In this document: piece by piece, positions 1 through 7,848 of the stretch | Layout of the letters: every line of letters starts with the position of its first letter | Position numbering within the stretch: the first letter of the stretch is position 1 | Source: Thermoplasmatota archaeon | Lineage (GTDB): Archaea; Thermoplasmatota; Penumbrarchaeia; Penumbrarchaeales; Penumbrarchaeaceae | NCBI GenBank assembly: GCA_016929175.1 | Contig: JAFGJI010000136.1 | Location: forward strand, 1 to 23,190 | Direction of reading: 5' to 3' | DNA: 23,190 bases | Translations under genes and position numbers: made by a program | The notes under the pieces: model-generated | What the model was told of the DNA's origin: nothing | Databases searched by the model: none | What the model saw: only the letters and a program-made list of their open reading frames with translations

Positions 1-1
1 C

Positions 2-751
2 ATCATCACTTCCTTCTCGCCATGCTCCATAGCACTTCTGTTCACGGTTTTCACATTCATCGTCTCATCAAGGAAAAGGTCAGAAGATGCCGGGATCAAG
101 GAGATCGAAAAAGAGAAGGCGTCGAGGGAAGGGTTCCTTATCGGGATATCGTTCGTTATCGGTATGGCCATCATATTTTTCGTTCTGGGTCTGTTCATAG
201 CACGTATGGGTGTATTCCTCCAGGGAGCCAGATATTTCGACCTTGGTGCGGGCGTCATACTTGTGGTCCTCGGCCTGAACAATCTGTTCTCCCTGACCGA
301 TAAGATCGGTGATATCAAGGACAGAATGAGGAGAAGAAGACCCCGCAAGGAATACAAGAGGGATGGTCAGGAGCACAAGACCGTAAAGGAAAGGTCCGTC
401 CTCGGGATAAGCGGAATATTCAGAAGATCACCCGTTCTGGGAGCCTTCCTTCTCGGAATATTCTTCTCCCTTGGCTGGGCCCCGTGTGCGGTTTCCCTTG
501 TACTGCCCGTGGTGGTGTGGATACTGTCCCAGGAAATCTCCACACTGATGGGGGGCGCGCTTTTCTTCGTGTTCGGCCTTGGTCATGGATTGATATTCAT
601 TCCGCTGGCGGTGGGAACAACATCTTTCTCTGCTGGCCTCACAAAGAAGTTCGTGAGCCTGGGGAACATCGTGAAGATCATTTTCGGCATCATCGTGATA
701 ATTATGGGGATAATATTCGCATCAAGGTTCTTCGGGTTCAAGCTATGGTAA
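2..751 (+). CDS. CcdA/DsbD-type thiol-disulfide transmembrane protein, 5' truncated
   Basis: The reading frame is open from the left edge, so the start lies outside the window. CcdA-family proteins carry electrons across the membrane between a cytoplasmic thioredoxin and extracytoplasmic thiol proteins, using one Cys in each of two homologous three-helix halves. Both hallmark sites are visible: an SPCSIALL segment within the first ten codons and an APCAVSLVLP segment near base 480. Hydrophobic helices surround each, with the last two helices at about bases 540-610 and 660-740. The loop between the halves (about bases 300-400) is strongly basic, which fits a cytoplasmic position. The divergent partner or thioredoxin substrate is not in the window. 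Family assignment is solid; the exact partner (cytochrome c maturation or disulfide reduction) cannot be told. Confidence 0.85.
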   Translation: MITSFSPCSIALLFTVFTFIVSSRKRSEDAGIKEIEKEKASREGFLIGISFVIGMAIIFFVLGLFIARMGVFLQGARYFDLGAGVILVVLGLNNLFSLTDKIGDIKDRMRRRRPRKEYKRDGQEHKTVKERSVLGISGIFRRSPVLGAFLLGIFFSLGWAPCAVSLVLPVVVWILSQEISTLMGGALFFVFGLGHGLIFIPLAVGTTSFSAGLTKKFVSLGNIVKIIFGIIVIIMGIIFASRFFGFKLW

Positions 752-958
752 AGTGGTCGGGATACGCTGTGTTCATGACCTTTTGATGCATTGCCCTTTC
801 CCCCCCATCTTATTTGAACGGTCCCGATCATTACCCGGAATGGAAGAAGGATCCCGGCTTGGATCGGTGGGTCGTAAACCGTCCTGTACCGCCGGGAAGA
901 ATGATGATTGGGGGGCCGAACATCAATAGACTTCAGACCATACTATTCAAGATCGATG

Positions 959-2662
959 TCATAGTGTGATCCCCTTGATCTGCGACATCCAGAATGCCAA
1001 AAAGGAGCTCCAGGCGATCCCCCATCTCGATACCTTGAGCGAGAGCCTGTTGAACCTGTTCTCTCCTTCCGTCTCCCTTGCCCTCTTTGCAATTGAATGG
1101 GCGAGAATGGAAAGCGGGAATATCACGAGCCCTATGAAGGCTAGGTATATCGATAGTATGGAGTCCCTGAAACGGTCCAATCCCTTCGGGTTCCTCGGTA
1201 CCACGCTCAGCCATTCCACCCTGGAATTGGTATGTGTCAGCCCCAATTTGGGAACCTCGTGCCATTTCAGTTCCGACGGGGCCCTCCTCCTGCCTGTAAG
1301 CATTTTAAGAAGGGGCGGGACCGTGGCGAATGCCCACTCGGCGGACCCCTTGAAATCTTTCTTCTCCCAGATAACAAGGATAAAATGCCAGGTCAAGATC
1401 GATCCTATCACTGCAAGGACCGCCCAGAAGAGACCCTCTCTCCCCGTGACCACGTTCACCCCCGGGAAAAGGCTGATGAGGTTCAGTGGTATGGCATCCA
1501 GATACTGGAACGTATAGATGGTAAGGGAGACCGCTCCGAACCTGCGGAAGAACGTGGTCTTCCTGGCGAATTCCCCACCTGTCCCCCTGTACTCCACTAT
1601 CCGGATCGTCATCATCATGAACACCAGCTGTCCCCCAGTCGTGAGCAGGAGAAGAGGGAACCATATTCGGAGTTTCAGGACTTGATATGTGTTCTCGATG
1701 AGGTTCTGCACCGAGTCAAGCCCCGAAAGCCACATGAATGCGATGCCGGCGACCCCCAGAAGGAACATCACTCCTCCTATCATCATTCCCTTATGAGGAA
1801 GGAGCCTTGGAGGTCGTTCCATGGACAGATAAATGCCGATGATCGCTCCGATGAAGGAGATGAAGAGGAAAGGGAACAATGGCTCCGTCTGTCCAGCAAG
1901 GGGGCCGAGGAAGAACAGTTTCACATGGTCAAGAGCCCCGCTATGCCCAAAAAGAGGATACTGCACCATGAGGTCCGTTCCTGGATATGTTGCGAACGGA
2001 TATCCCGGGACCACCCGACCTGCGAACCACCACATCAAGGGTGTTAGCAATATGGCCGCAGCGGATAGTCCGATGTAGACCTTGACGTTCCTTGCGACCT
2101 TTTTGGTCCCGCCGTTGCGATACAGAAAATACTGGATGGCAGAGTTGATGATGATGCACCATGCTATGGTGTGGAGCGTCATGAAATGGAAACCCCGATA
2201 GAGGATCCGGTCGGAGTTGGCCGAGACTGCCTCCATCAGGGACGCACCGGAGGAGAGATCGCTGTATGCCATTCGTCCAATAAAACCATGATGGCCGATG
2301 GTGGATTCGGCCAGGAAAGCGAATGCCAGCAGCATGAGACCAAAAAAAAGCTGCCTTGCGATCACATTTTCGAGCTTCTTCCCCTTCGTGAGCTGCCCAT
2401 GGATGGAGAGCGTATGTGATGTTGCCGAGACCATCAGGAAAAGCCCCGCCATCCCCCCGATGTATGCAAGTGTCAGGAGTCCGGTGATATGAAGGAGGGA
2501 CTTGTCCGACATCTGATCGGTCCCGAGCCATGAGGAGTCGTATACCCTCCCGAACACATGGAGGGCGACCATGCCCATTATACACAGGCCCCGGACGAAA
2601 TCCAGAGTGGCAACCCTCTTCACGGCCGCTCCTCCTGACAGTATATCCCTGCTATCATCCAT
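959..2662 (-). CDS. Multispanning membrane acyltransferase-like protein (DUF1624/HGSNAT-like)
   Basis: This 567-residue protein has about eleven hydrophobic segments. It opens with a short soluble leader followed by TLDFVRGLCIMGMVALH, the LDxxRG...H signature at the start of membrane acyltransferases of the DUF1624/heparan-alpha-glucosaminide N-acetyltransferase and YeiB-like groups. Those families use acyl-CoA or similar donors to acylate sugars or lipids at the membrane. After the tenth helix there is an unusual soluble stretch of about 70 residues rich in Arg, Lys and Pro, then one more hydrophobic segment. The start ATG at 2662 is supported by a TATA-like palindrome centred 24 bases upstream, implying a leaderless transcript. 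The gene is divergent from a PadR-type regulator at 2793, so regulation by that protein is a reasonable inference. The substrate is unknown; transport rather than acylation is the alternative. Confidence 0.65.
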   Translation of the reverse strand: MDDSRDILSGGAAVKRVATLDFVRGLCIMGMVALHVFGRVYDSSWLGTDQMSDKSLLHITGLLTLAYIGGMAGLFLMVSATSHTLSIHGQLTKGKKLENVIARQLFFGLMLLAFAFLAESTIGHHGFIGRMAYSDLSSGASLMEAVSANSDRILYRGFHFMTLHTIAWCIIINSAIQYFLYRNGGTKKVARNVKVYIGLSAAAILLTPLMWWFAGRVVPGYPFATYPGTDLMVQYPLFGHSGALDHVKLFFLGPLAGQTEPLFPFLFISFIGAIIGIYLSMERPPRLLPHKGMMIGGVMFLLGVAGIAFMWLSGLDSVQNLIENTYQVLKLRIWFPLLLLTTGGQLVFMMMTIRIVEYRGTGGEFARKTTFFRRFGAVSLTIYTFQYLDAIPLNLISLFPGVNVVTGREGLFWAVLAVIGSILTWHFILVIWEKKDFKGSAEWAFATVPPLLKMLTGRRRAPSELKWHEVPKLGLTHTNSRVEWLSVVPRNPKGLDRFRDSILSIYLAFIGLVIFPLSILAHSIAKRARETEGENRFNRLSLKVSRWGIAWSSFLAFWMSQIKGITL

Positions 2663-2679
2663 TATGTGTATGTGGAAAG

Positions 2680-2693
2680 AACTATTAATAGTT
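2680..2693 (-). promoter_or_regulatory. TATA-like perfect palindrome upstream of the membrane acyltransferase gene
   Basis: AACTATTAATAGTT is a perfect 14-base palindrome centred 24 bases before the start codon at 2662. Its AT-rich core sits where an archaeal TATA box would place transcription initiation at or next to the ATG, so the mRNA would be leaderless. No Shine-Dalgarno sequence is seen in the 17 bases between. Confidence 0.5.
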
Positions 2694-2703
2694 TCTTTTC
2701 ATA

Positions 2704-2741
2704 CATAAGGGATATGTTCTACAACTATGTTATGTTGTAGT
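2704..2741. promoter_or_regulatory. Two adjacent inverted repeats between divergent genes, candidate operators
   Basis: The first repeat is ACATA (2704-2708), a 5-base spacer, then TATGT (2714-2718). The second is CTACAAC (2720-2726), an 8-base spacer, then GTTGTAG (2735-2741), a perfect 7-base arm match. They lie between the TATA-like palindrome of the leftward gene and the TATA-like sequence of the rightward regulator gene near 2752-2761. PadR-family dimers bind short inverted repeats in their own promoter regions, so autoregulation and control of the divergent membrane gene is the likely role. The binding itself is inference. Confidence 0.45.
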
Positions 2742-2792
2742 GTTGGGAAACATATTTCTATATGACAGTGATATCTCTATCAGGAGATCAAC

Positions 2793-3728
2793 ATGGTCGC
2801 CCCTCTTCCGGATGTGCCGGGTATCGGATGGTTCGAACTCGAGATACTCTACTATCTCATGGAGACCAAACGCTACGGCAACGAGATGAGGCTGATGCTC
2901 AACGAGCATCTTGGCCCGGAAACTGTGACGACCGGTAAGCTCTATCCGGTCCTCAAGAAGCTCGAGAAGGACGGCCTCATCAAGCGGTTGAAGATCAAGA
3001 AAAGCGACATAGACCAGATGGAGACAGGGATGCGCAACATCCTGACGAGAGGCGTCGAGAGGAAGTACTTCGAGATAACGGAGCAGGGGGTCGCCGAGCT
3101 TGACCGGGCGCTTCACTTCACGAGCAACATGCATTTCAACGTCAAAATGTCCCTACTTCACCGGGAGATAAAAGAAAGTATGGGGGCTCTTCTAAGACCT
3201 CTGGGAGAGGACATTACCGTCGGAGTGATATGCGCCCCCACCAAAACGGGCGTCCAGAGAACGGTCGAAATGCTCCCTTCACTGGATGGCGGCGCGCTGG
3301 TATTCCTGGTGCTGGGGTCCCAAAAGGACCTGGACATAGACCCCGGAACCGAGTTCGAAGCGGAGGTTTCATCGTTCCCTTCGAGATATGACGATATCCC
3401 CCTGAAAGGCAATTACCTTGATGCGGTCATATCCACCGTTCACTTCGTGGATATCCCGAACCCGGAGAAATTCATCAGGGAGATGGCAAGGACGGTGAAG
3501 CCGGGGGGGCAGGTCATCTTCGTCGACATCGCCCGGCTGGATTCCCTGATACTCGACGATATACTTTCACACCATATCGACGCCGTGAAGTCGTCGGGAT
3601 ACAGAGGAGAGAGCATGGATGAGCTCTCCTCCCTCCTTGAACCACATGTAGTGAAGGTGCATGCGGAGAGGGTCAAGGAACTTCTCTTCATCCACGGGAA
3701 AAAGCTCAGGAAGAGAGCCAGGGGATGA
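2793..3728 (+). CDS. PadR-type winged-helix regulator fused to a degenerate methyltransferase-like domain
   Basis: Residues about 12-108 form a PadR-like winged helix: ILYYLMETKRYGNEM, then TTGKLYPVLKKLEKDGLI, where PadR proteins read GTLYPLLKRLEEEGLI. Residues about 142-300 resemble a Rossmann methyltransferase: GNYLDAVISTVHFVDIPNPE, then an MARTVKPGGQVIFVDI segment matching the usual LKPGG motif. The glycine-rich SAM-binding motif I (GxGxG) expected near residues 143-152 is absent; VGVICAPTKTG stands there. The domain may therefore sense a ligand rather than catalyse (inference). The start has a GGAGAT Shine-Dalgarno 5 bases upstream and a TATA-like sequence at 2752-2761. The gene is divergent from a membrane acyltransferase-like gene with inverted repeats between. 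PadR classification is fairly sure; the function of the C-terminal half is not. Confidence 0.75.
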   Translation: MVAPLPDVPGIGWFELEILYYLMETKRYGNEMRLMLNEHLGPETVTTGKLYPVLKKLEKDGLIKRLKIKKSDIDQMETGMRNILTRGVERKYFEITEQGVAELDRALHFTSNMHFNVKMSLLHREIKESMGALLRPLGEDITVGVICAPTKTGVQRTVEMLPSLDGGALVFLVLGSQKDLDIDPGTEFEAEVSSFPSRYDDIPLKGNYLDAVISTVHFVDIPNPEKFIREMARTVKPGGQVIFVDIARLDSLILDDILSHHIDAVKSSGYRGESMDELSSLLEPHVVKVHAERVKELLFIHGKKLRKRARG

Positions 3729-3795
3729 ATTTTCGCTGAAAGCCCCGAAGATATCCCGGCACTGCTATACTTTCACCTGCCCGGGGGAACCTTTG

Positions 3796-3804
3796 ATTTA
3801 CATA
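3796..3804 (+). promoter_or_regulatory. TATA-like box for the cupin-aminotransferase operon
   Basis: ATTTACATA is centred about 28 bases before the GTG at 3828. That spacing would make the transcript leaderless and favours the GTG at 3828 over the in-frame GTG at 3846. Confidence 0.35.
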
Positions 3805-3827
3805 CTCTCGGGATTCGAAACGGCGCG

Positions 3828-4181
3828 GTGAAAGGGGGGGCATGTGTGAACGATGCACAACATCTGAACTTGAACAGTGTCGAAGAGGTCGAGGCCAGGC
3901 CCGGGATCTTTCGAAAGACCATAACCATGGGAAGTATACAGGTGGTCCAGTACAGGTACCTGCCCGGATCGAGGTTCGAAGCCCACGATCACCCGGAGGA
4001 ACAAATGACGATCGTTCTATCCGGCAGACTGGAGTTCGATGTGGACGGTAATAAAACCCCTTTTGAACAGGGGGATGTTGTCCATATTCCCCCGAACATA
4101 CCCCACAGTGCCATCAACAGCGGGCTCGAGGAGGCGCTTACACTGAACGTCTATCATCCCCCGAGGAGGAATGCTCCATGA
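3828..4181 (+). CDS. Small single-domain cupin protein
   Basis: This is a 117-residue cupin_2 protein. Cupin motif 1 is GSRFEAHDHPEEQMTIVLSG, with metal ligands H53 and H55 and Gln59 at the usual third ligand position, a common variant. Motif 2 is GDVVHIPPNIPHSAIN, supplying H93. Such proteins bind a metal and act as isomerases, dioxygenases or small-molecule sensors; the substrate cannot be read from the sequence. Translation starts with GTG at 3828, supported by a TATA-like box 28 bases upstream, or with the in-frame GTG at 3846, which follows a G-rich stretch. The stop codon overlaps the start of the aminotransferase in an ATGA (4178-4181), so the two genes are translationally coupled and probably act on related metabolites (inference). 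Confidence 0.85.
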   Translation: MKGGACVNDAQHLNLNSVEEVEARPGIFRKTITMGSIQVVQYRYLPGSRFEAHDHPEEQMTIVLSGRLEFDVDGNKTPFEQGDVVHIPPNIPHSAINSGLEEALTLNVYHPPRRNAP

Positions 4182-5539
4182 GGGGCGCCAACGGGCTTAC
4201 CGACGGCCATATATTCTACCGCGACCTTGCGAAGGATTACATAATGGCAGAGAAGGGTGAGGGGATATATTTAATCGATAAGGAAGGGAACAGGATAATC
4301 GACGGTGCCGCAGGTGCGGCAGTTGTATGCCTTGGACATGGGAACGAGAGAGTGGTCAAGGCCCTTACCGAACAGGCCAGTATCCTCGCCTACACACACA
4401 TGTCCACATTCACCAACGAACCGGTTCTGAGGCTTTCGGCCGAACTCATCAAATTGACCCCAAGGAGGCTGAACAGGGTGTATTTCGCTTCTGGCGGATC
4501 GGAAGCGGTCGAGACATCGCTCAAACTCGCAAGGCAGTATCACGTCGAGAACGGCAACCTCCAGAAGTACAAGATCATCTCCAGGTCCACCAGCTATCAC
4601 GGAGCGACCATCGGTGCGCTTTCAATGACCGGACACTATCCCAGGAGAAAGCACTACCTCCCCCTCCTGACGCAGTTCCCGAGGATATCCACACCTTACT
4701 GCTGGCGGTGCCCCTTCGGGAAGGTTCCGCAGTCCTGCGACTTCGAATGCGCTTACGATCTCGAGAGAGCGATCATATCGGAGGACCCCGAGAACATCTC
4801 TGCATTCATAGCGGAACCCATCATCGGGGCATCCGCGCCGGCAGTTGGACCCCCCCGGGGTTATTACCGGATCATCCAGAAGATCTGCCACAAGTACGAC
4901 GTGCTGTTCATAGCAGACGAGGTCATGACGGGGTACGGAAGGACCGGCAAGTTCTTCGCAATGGAGCATTACGAGGTCTTTCCGGACATGATAGTCCTGT
5001 CCAAGGGAATATCGAGCGGCTACTCCCCCCTGGGAGCACTGATCATCGATGAGAAGGTCTACGATGTCATTGCCAATGCCCCCGGGAGCGCCTTCGTTCA
5101 CGGCCACACCTTTGCGGGGAACCCGCTCTCCGCAGCGGTCGGCCTGGAGGTGCTGAGGATAATACAGGAGGAGAAACTCGTCGACAGGGCGGCAAAGCTC
5201 GGAGAGTACTTCCTGAAAGGGCTCAACACACTGAAGAAGCATCCCATGGTGGGGGACGTGAGGTGTGTCGGTCTCCTTGCGGGGATCGAGTTCGTCCATG
5301 ATCGCAAGAGCAGGAAACCCTTTCCCGAAGAGTACAAGGTGGGAGGCAGATTGCAGAGGATCTGTCTCAAGAACGGATTGTACGTTTACCCCGGGCGGGT
5401 CTCATCCATAGTCGATGGCGGAGACCATATCCTGATGGCTCCCCCGTTCATAATCACCGAGGACCAACTTGATGAGATTGTAAACATTCTCGATCGTTCA
5501 ATTGCCCAGCTCCAGAAGGAGCTCGAGGTACATGAGTAA
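4178..5539 (+). CDS. Class III PLP-dependent aminotransferase
   Basis: The protein is 453 residues, the usual length for class III (omega) aminotransferases. Visible features are the cofactor-phosphate segment ASGGSEAVETSLKLAR (about 104-119), the aromatic-His SYHG at 139-142, the PLP aspartate in FIADEVMTGYGRTG (D247), the Schiff-base lysine K276 in IVLSKGISSGYSPLGA, and the HTFAGNPLSAAVGLEVL segment after it. Four cysteines cluster at C175, C178, C187 and C191 in an insertion, a feature I recall from some members of the family. The enzyme would transfer an amino group between an omega-amino compound or amino acid and a keto acid. The substrate is not identifiable; it is not a clear match to BioA, HemL or ArgD. 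It is coupled to the upstream cupin by a 4-base overlap. Confidence 0.9.
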   Translation: MRGANGLTDGHIFYRDLAKDYIMAEKGEGIYLIDKEGNRIIDGAAGAAVVCLGHGNERVVKALTEQASILAYTHMSTFTNEPVLRLSAELIKLTPRRLNRVYFASGGSEAVETSLKLARQYHVENGNLQKYKIISRSTSYHGATIGALSMTGHYPRRKHYLPLLTQFPRISTPYCWRCPFGKVPQSCDFECAYDLERAIISEDPENISAFIAEPIIGASAPAVGPPRGYYRIIQKICHKYDVLFIADEVMTGYGRTGKFFAMEHYEVFPDMIVLSKGISSGYSPLGALIIDEKVYDVIANAPGSAFVHGHTFAGNPLSAAVGLEVLRIIQEEKLVDRAAKLGEYFLKGLNTLKKHPMVGDVRCVGLLAGIEFVHDRKSRKPFPEEYKVGGRLQRICLKNGLYVYPGRVSSIVDGGDHILMAPPFIITEDQLDEIVNILDRSIAQLQKELEVHE

Positions 5540-5579
5540 TGGAGAGACCGTCCAATTGCCTGCAACCCTTGTAGAAACG

Positions 5580-7184
5580 TCATTTGATGAACGGGACGTT
5601 CCGCAGCCAATCAACATCGGATATGAACATGTCCCTGATGTCCTTGAGGTCCAGAACCATCATGGCAAGTCTTTCCAGTCCCAGACCCCATGCGAGCACC
5701 GGCTCCTTCAAGCCGGCTGGAAGCGTCACCTCCGGCCTGAAAATGCCCGCTCCACCGAGCTCCATCCATTTACCCTTGAAGTACACATCGACCTCCAGTG
5801 AAGGCTCGGTATAAGGGAAGTAACCCGGTCTTATCCTGATCTCCGTAAAACCCATCTTCCTGTAGAACTCCTTGAGTATCCCGACAAGCATGTCAAGTGA
5901 TGCCCCCTCCTCTGACAGGATGCCCTCGATCTGATAGAACTCGGGGAGATGGGTTGCGTCTATGGCCTCGTTGCGGAAGACCTTTTCCAAGGAGAACACC
6001 TTGATCGGGGTCTGAGGATGATCGTACACATATCTTATGGTGTTGACAGTGGTATGGGTCCTGAGTATCGGCCTGTCGGCCTTCTCCCTGGACCATTTGT
6101 ACTGCCATCCAGTGGACCCGGTGTCTCCACCTGTCTCATGGACCTCTGCGAACATCTTGTAAGGGTCCATCTCCTTCCTCTCGTTGAACTCCATTGGATC
6201 GAGCTTGCCGACGGTCTCGATATAGAATGTATCCTGCTCCTCCCTTGCCGGATGGTCCTGCGGTATGAACAAAGCATCCATGTTCCACAGCTCCAGCTCC
6301 GCGTAGTTCCCGCTTATCTCCTGAAATCCCATGTCCAGGAATATCCTCCTGATCTTCTCGATTATCTGTGTTAGGGGGTGGAGCCTCCCTCCGGATGGCG
6401 TGGGAGCGAATGTCTGAACATCATACCTCCTGAACTCCACATCCTTCCATTTCCCGGACCGGAGCATCTCGGGAGTGAGCTGGGTCGCCTCCCTCTTCAG
6501 CTCGATGCCGCTCCGGGCGATCCAACTCCCCTCCTCCGTCAGCTCGAGCTTCCTTGAGACCTCCTCCCTCTCCGATATGACATCCTTTCTGCCCTTGAGT
6601 GCCTTGTAAACGTCCTCGGGTATGTCCTTCGCCTCCATCTCCTTCCGGGCGAGTATATCGATGATCTGCTCGTCCTCACCCTTCCTGCCAACGGCGCTTT
6701 TACCGGTCTCGGAGAGGACAAGGAAGGTCTCGCCTTCCTCCTTCCTCATCTTGACCCATTTCTTACGATTGAGCCACCCGATCGCTATGCCGACCTCCTG
6801 CTTGGTGAGACCTGCCTTCTTTTCGAGTTCAGCAAGAGAAGCGATGCCTTCATTCCGGGCCAGGTACTCGATAACTTTTCTCTCCGGCAATCCCTGGGCG
6901 GCATAACTCTTTCTTCCCAGCGAGACCTTCCTGTGAACCTCCTCGTGGATCTCCAGAAGCCCTTTGGTCCGGAGCCATGAGGCGGCGTTCATTACCTCCA
7001 CCTCCTGCGAGAAACCACCCTTTCTCATGGCCTTCTCCGGCCTGAGCGATCTCTCGTCGCTCAATGCCATGATGAGCCTCTTCTCGTTGTGGCTCAGTTC
7101 ATCCTTGATCCCAAGGAGCTTCTTCTCGTCGATATCGACCAACCGCTCACCTGCCTTCATTCGGAATATGGGGACATTGTTCAA
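5580..7184 (-). CDS. pheS: Phenylalanyl-tRNA synthetase alpha subunit
   Basis: This is the class II catalytic alpha chain, which activates phenylalanine and charges tRNA(Phe) as an alpha2beta2 enzyme in the cytoplasm. Residues about 1-220 form winged-helix/DNA-binding-like repeats typical of archaeal and eukaryotic PheS. The catalytic core follows, with motif 2 VFRNEAIDATHLPEFYQIEG and motif 3 LAWGLGLERLAMMVLDLKDI near the C-terminus. At 534 residues it is slightly longer than most archaeal PheS as I recall them. The chosen start is TTG at 7184, which overlaps the CYTH stop codon by 4 bases (coupling). An ATG at 7160 would remove eight residues; neither start has a clear Shine-Dalgarno. The beta-subunit gene pheT is not adjacent and must lie elsewhere. 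Confidence 0.93.
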   Translation of the reverse strand: MNNVPIFRMKAGERLVDIDEKKLLGIKDELSHNEKRLIMALSDERSLRPEKAMRKGGFSQEVEVMNAASWLRTKGLLEIHEEVHRKVSLGRKSYAAQGLPERKVIEYLARNEGIASLAELEKKAGLTKQEVGIAIGWLNRKKWVKMRKEEGETFLVLSETGKSAVGRKGEDEQIIDILARKEMEAKDIPEDVYKALKGRKDVISEREEVSRKLELTEEGSWIARSGIELKREATQLTPEMLRSGKWKDVEFRRYDVQTFAPTPSGGRLHPLTQIIEKIRRIFLDMGFQEISGNYAELELWNMDALFIPQDHPAREEQDTFYIETVGKLDPMEFNERKEMDPYKMFAEVHETGGDTGSTGWQYKWSREKADRPILRTHTTVNTIRYVYDHPQTPIKVFSLEKVFRNEAIDATHLPEFYQIEGILSEEGASLDMLVGILKEFYRKMGFTEIRIRPGYFPYTEPSLEVDVYFKGKWMELGGAGIFRPEVTLPAGLKEPVLAWGLGLERLAMMVLDLKDIRDMFISDVDWLRNVPFIK

Positions 7185-7756
7185 ATCTGTTTCGAAAGAA
7201 GAAGCTCCAGATAGGACCTCCTCTCGAAACGACTCCAGCCCAGCGATCCCATCAACTTCAGGATCCTTGCCTCGGCATCCCGGATATCATCGGACTGGAG
7301 CTCCATCTCACAGTAAACCCCCAGTCCCTCCACTATATCCAGATCGACCTCGACACCGTCCAGGTCGTATACCCGCCTCTGCTTTCTGACCGTCATCAAC
7401 TCTATGAAACCCAGCCGATGGAGGATCTCCATAAGGTCCTCACGCCCGCCGGCAGACACCTCCACTTCCTTTTCCAACCTGGCCTTGGAGAGCTCCGAGA
7501 CCTTTGGTCCCTTGTATGTCAACATTAACGCGACCTCCCCTCCTCTTTCCTCCGACCGCACCCTGAAGGACTCGTCGGTCCTTGCCAGGTCCCTTGAGGG
7601 ATGCGAGAGGTAAACGTCCTGCTGGAGGAGCCTGTCTTCCAACCACGCCCCTGCATCCTCCAGTCTCTTTTCGATGATCTCGCCGAACCTTCTGGCTTCA
7701 TCTGGGTCCGGTGTTTCGAAAAGAGGCGCCTTGACCTCGACCTCGTGCACGCTCAT
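7181..7756 (-). CDS. CYTH-domain protein (CyaB/triphosphatase-like)
   Basis: The CYTH hallmark ExExK is at residues 5-9 (HEVEVKAP), followed by basic residues in FRVRSEE (about 64-70), YKGPK (81-85) and RKQRRVYDLDGVEVDLD (about 124-140), the tunnel-lining pattern of the family. CYTH enzymes are class IV adenylate cyclases, thiamine-triphosphatases or inorganic triphosphatases that bind triphosphates with divalent metal in a beta-barrel tunnel. The ATG at 7756 was chosen because GGAGGT lies just upstream and the ExExK motif then falls at the N-terminus as is normal; a longer open frame runs to 7849 but lacks support. The protein is 191 residues. It overlaps pheS by 4 bases, so the two are co-transcribed. 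The exact substrate is uncertain. Confidence 0.85.
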   Translation of the reverse strand: MSVHEVEVKAPLFETPDPDEARRFGEIIEKRLEDAGAWLEDRLLQQDVYLSHPSRDLARTDESFRVRSEERGGEVALMLTYKGPKVSELSKARLEKEVEVSAGGREDLMEILHRLGFIELMTVRKQRRVYDLDGVEVDLDIVEGLGVYCEMELQSDDIRDAEARILKLMGSLGWSRFERRSYLELLLSKQI

Positions 7757-7799
7757 CCAACCTCCAGCAACTCTCTCCGATAACAGCTTTTCCCACCGA

Positions 7800-7812
7800 G
7801 AAAGGTTAAATC
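7800..7812. promoter_or_regulatory. AT-rich TATA-like element shared by divergent CYTH-pheS and aminopeptidase genes
   Basis: The only AT-rich stretch in the short gap between 7756 (-) and 7849 (+) is AGGTTAAATCG and flanks. It is about 40 bases from the rightward ATG and about 52 from the leftward ATG, leaving short leaders on both sides that contain AAGGAAG and GGAGGT respectively. Shared use is inference. Confidence 0.3.
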
Positions 7813-7848
7813 GTCCCACCCCGTTCACATCGGTAAGGAAGTATTGCA

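Noticed and set aside
840..929. A 29-codon rightward frame starting at ATG 840, with an AT-rich TCTTATTTG about 28 bases upstream
   Set aside because: The peptide has no recognisable pattern and a single weak TATA-like sequence is not enough. The 207-base gap between the first two genes otherwise holds nothing I can support.
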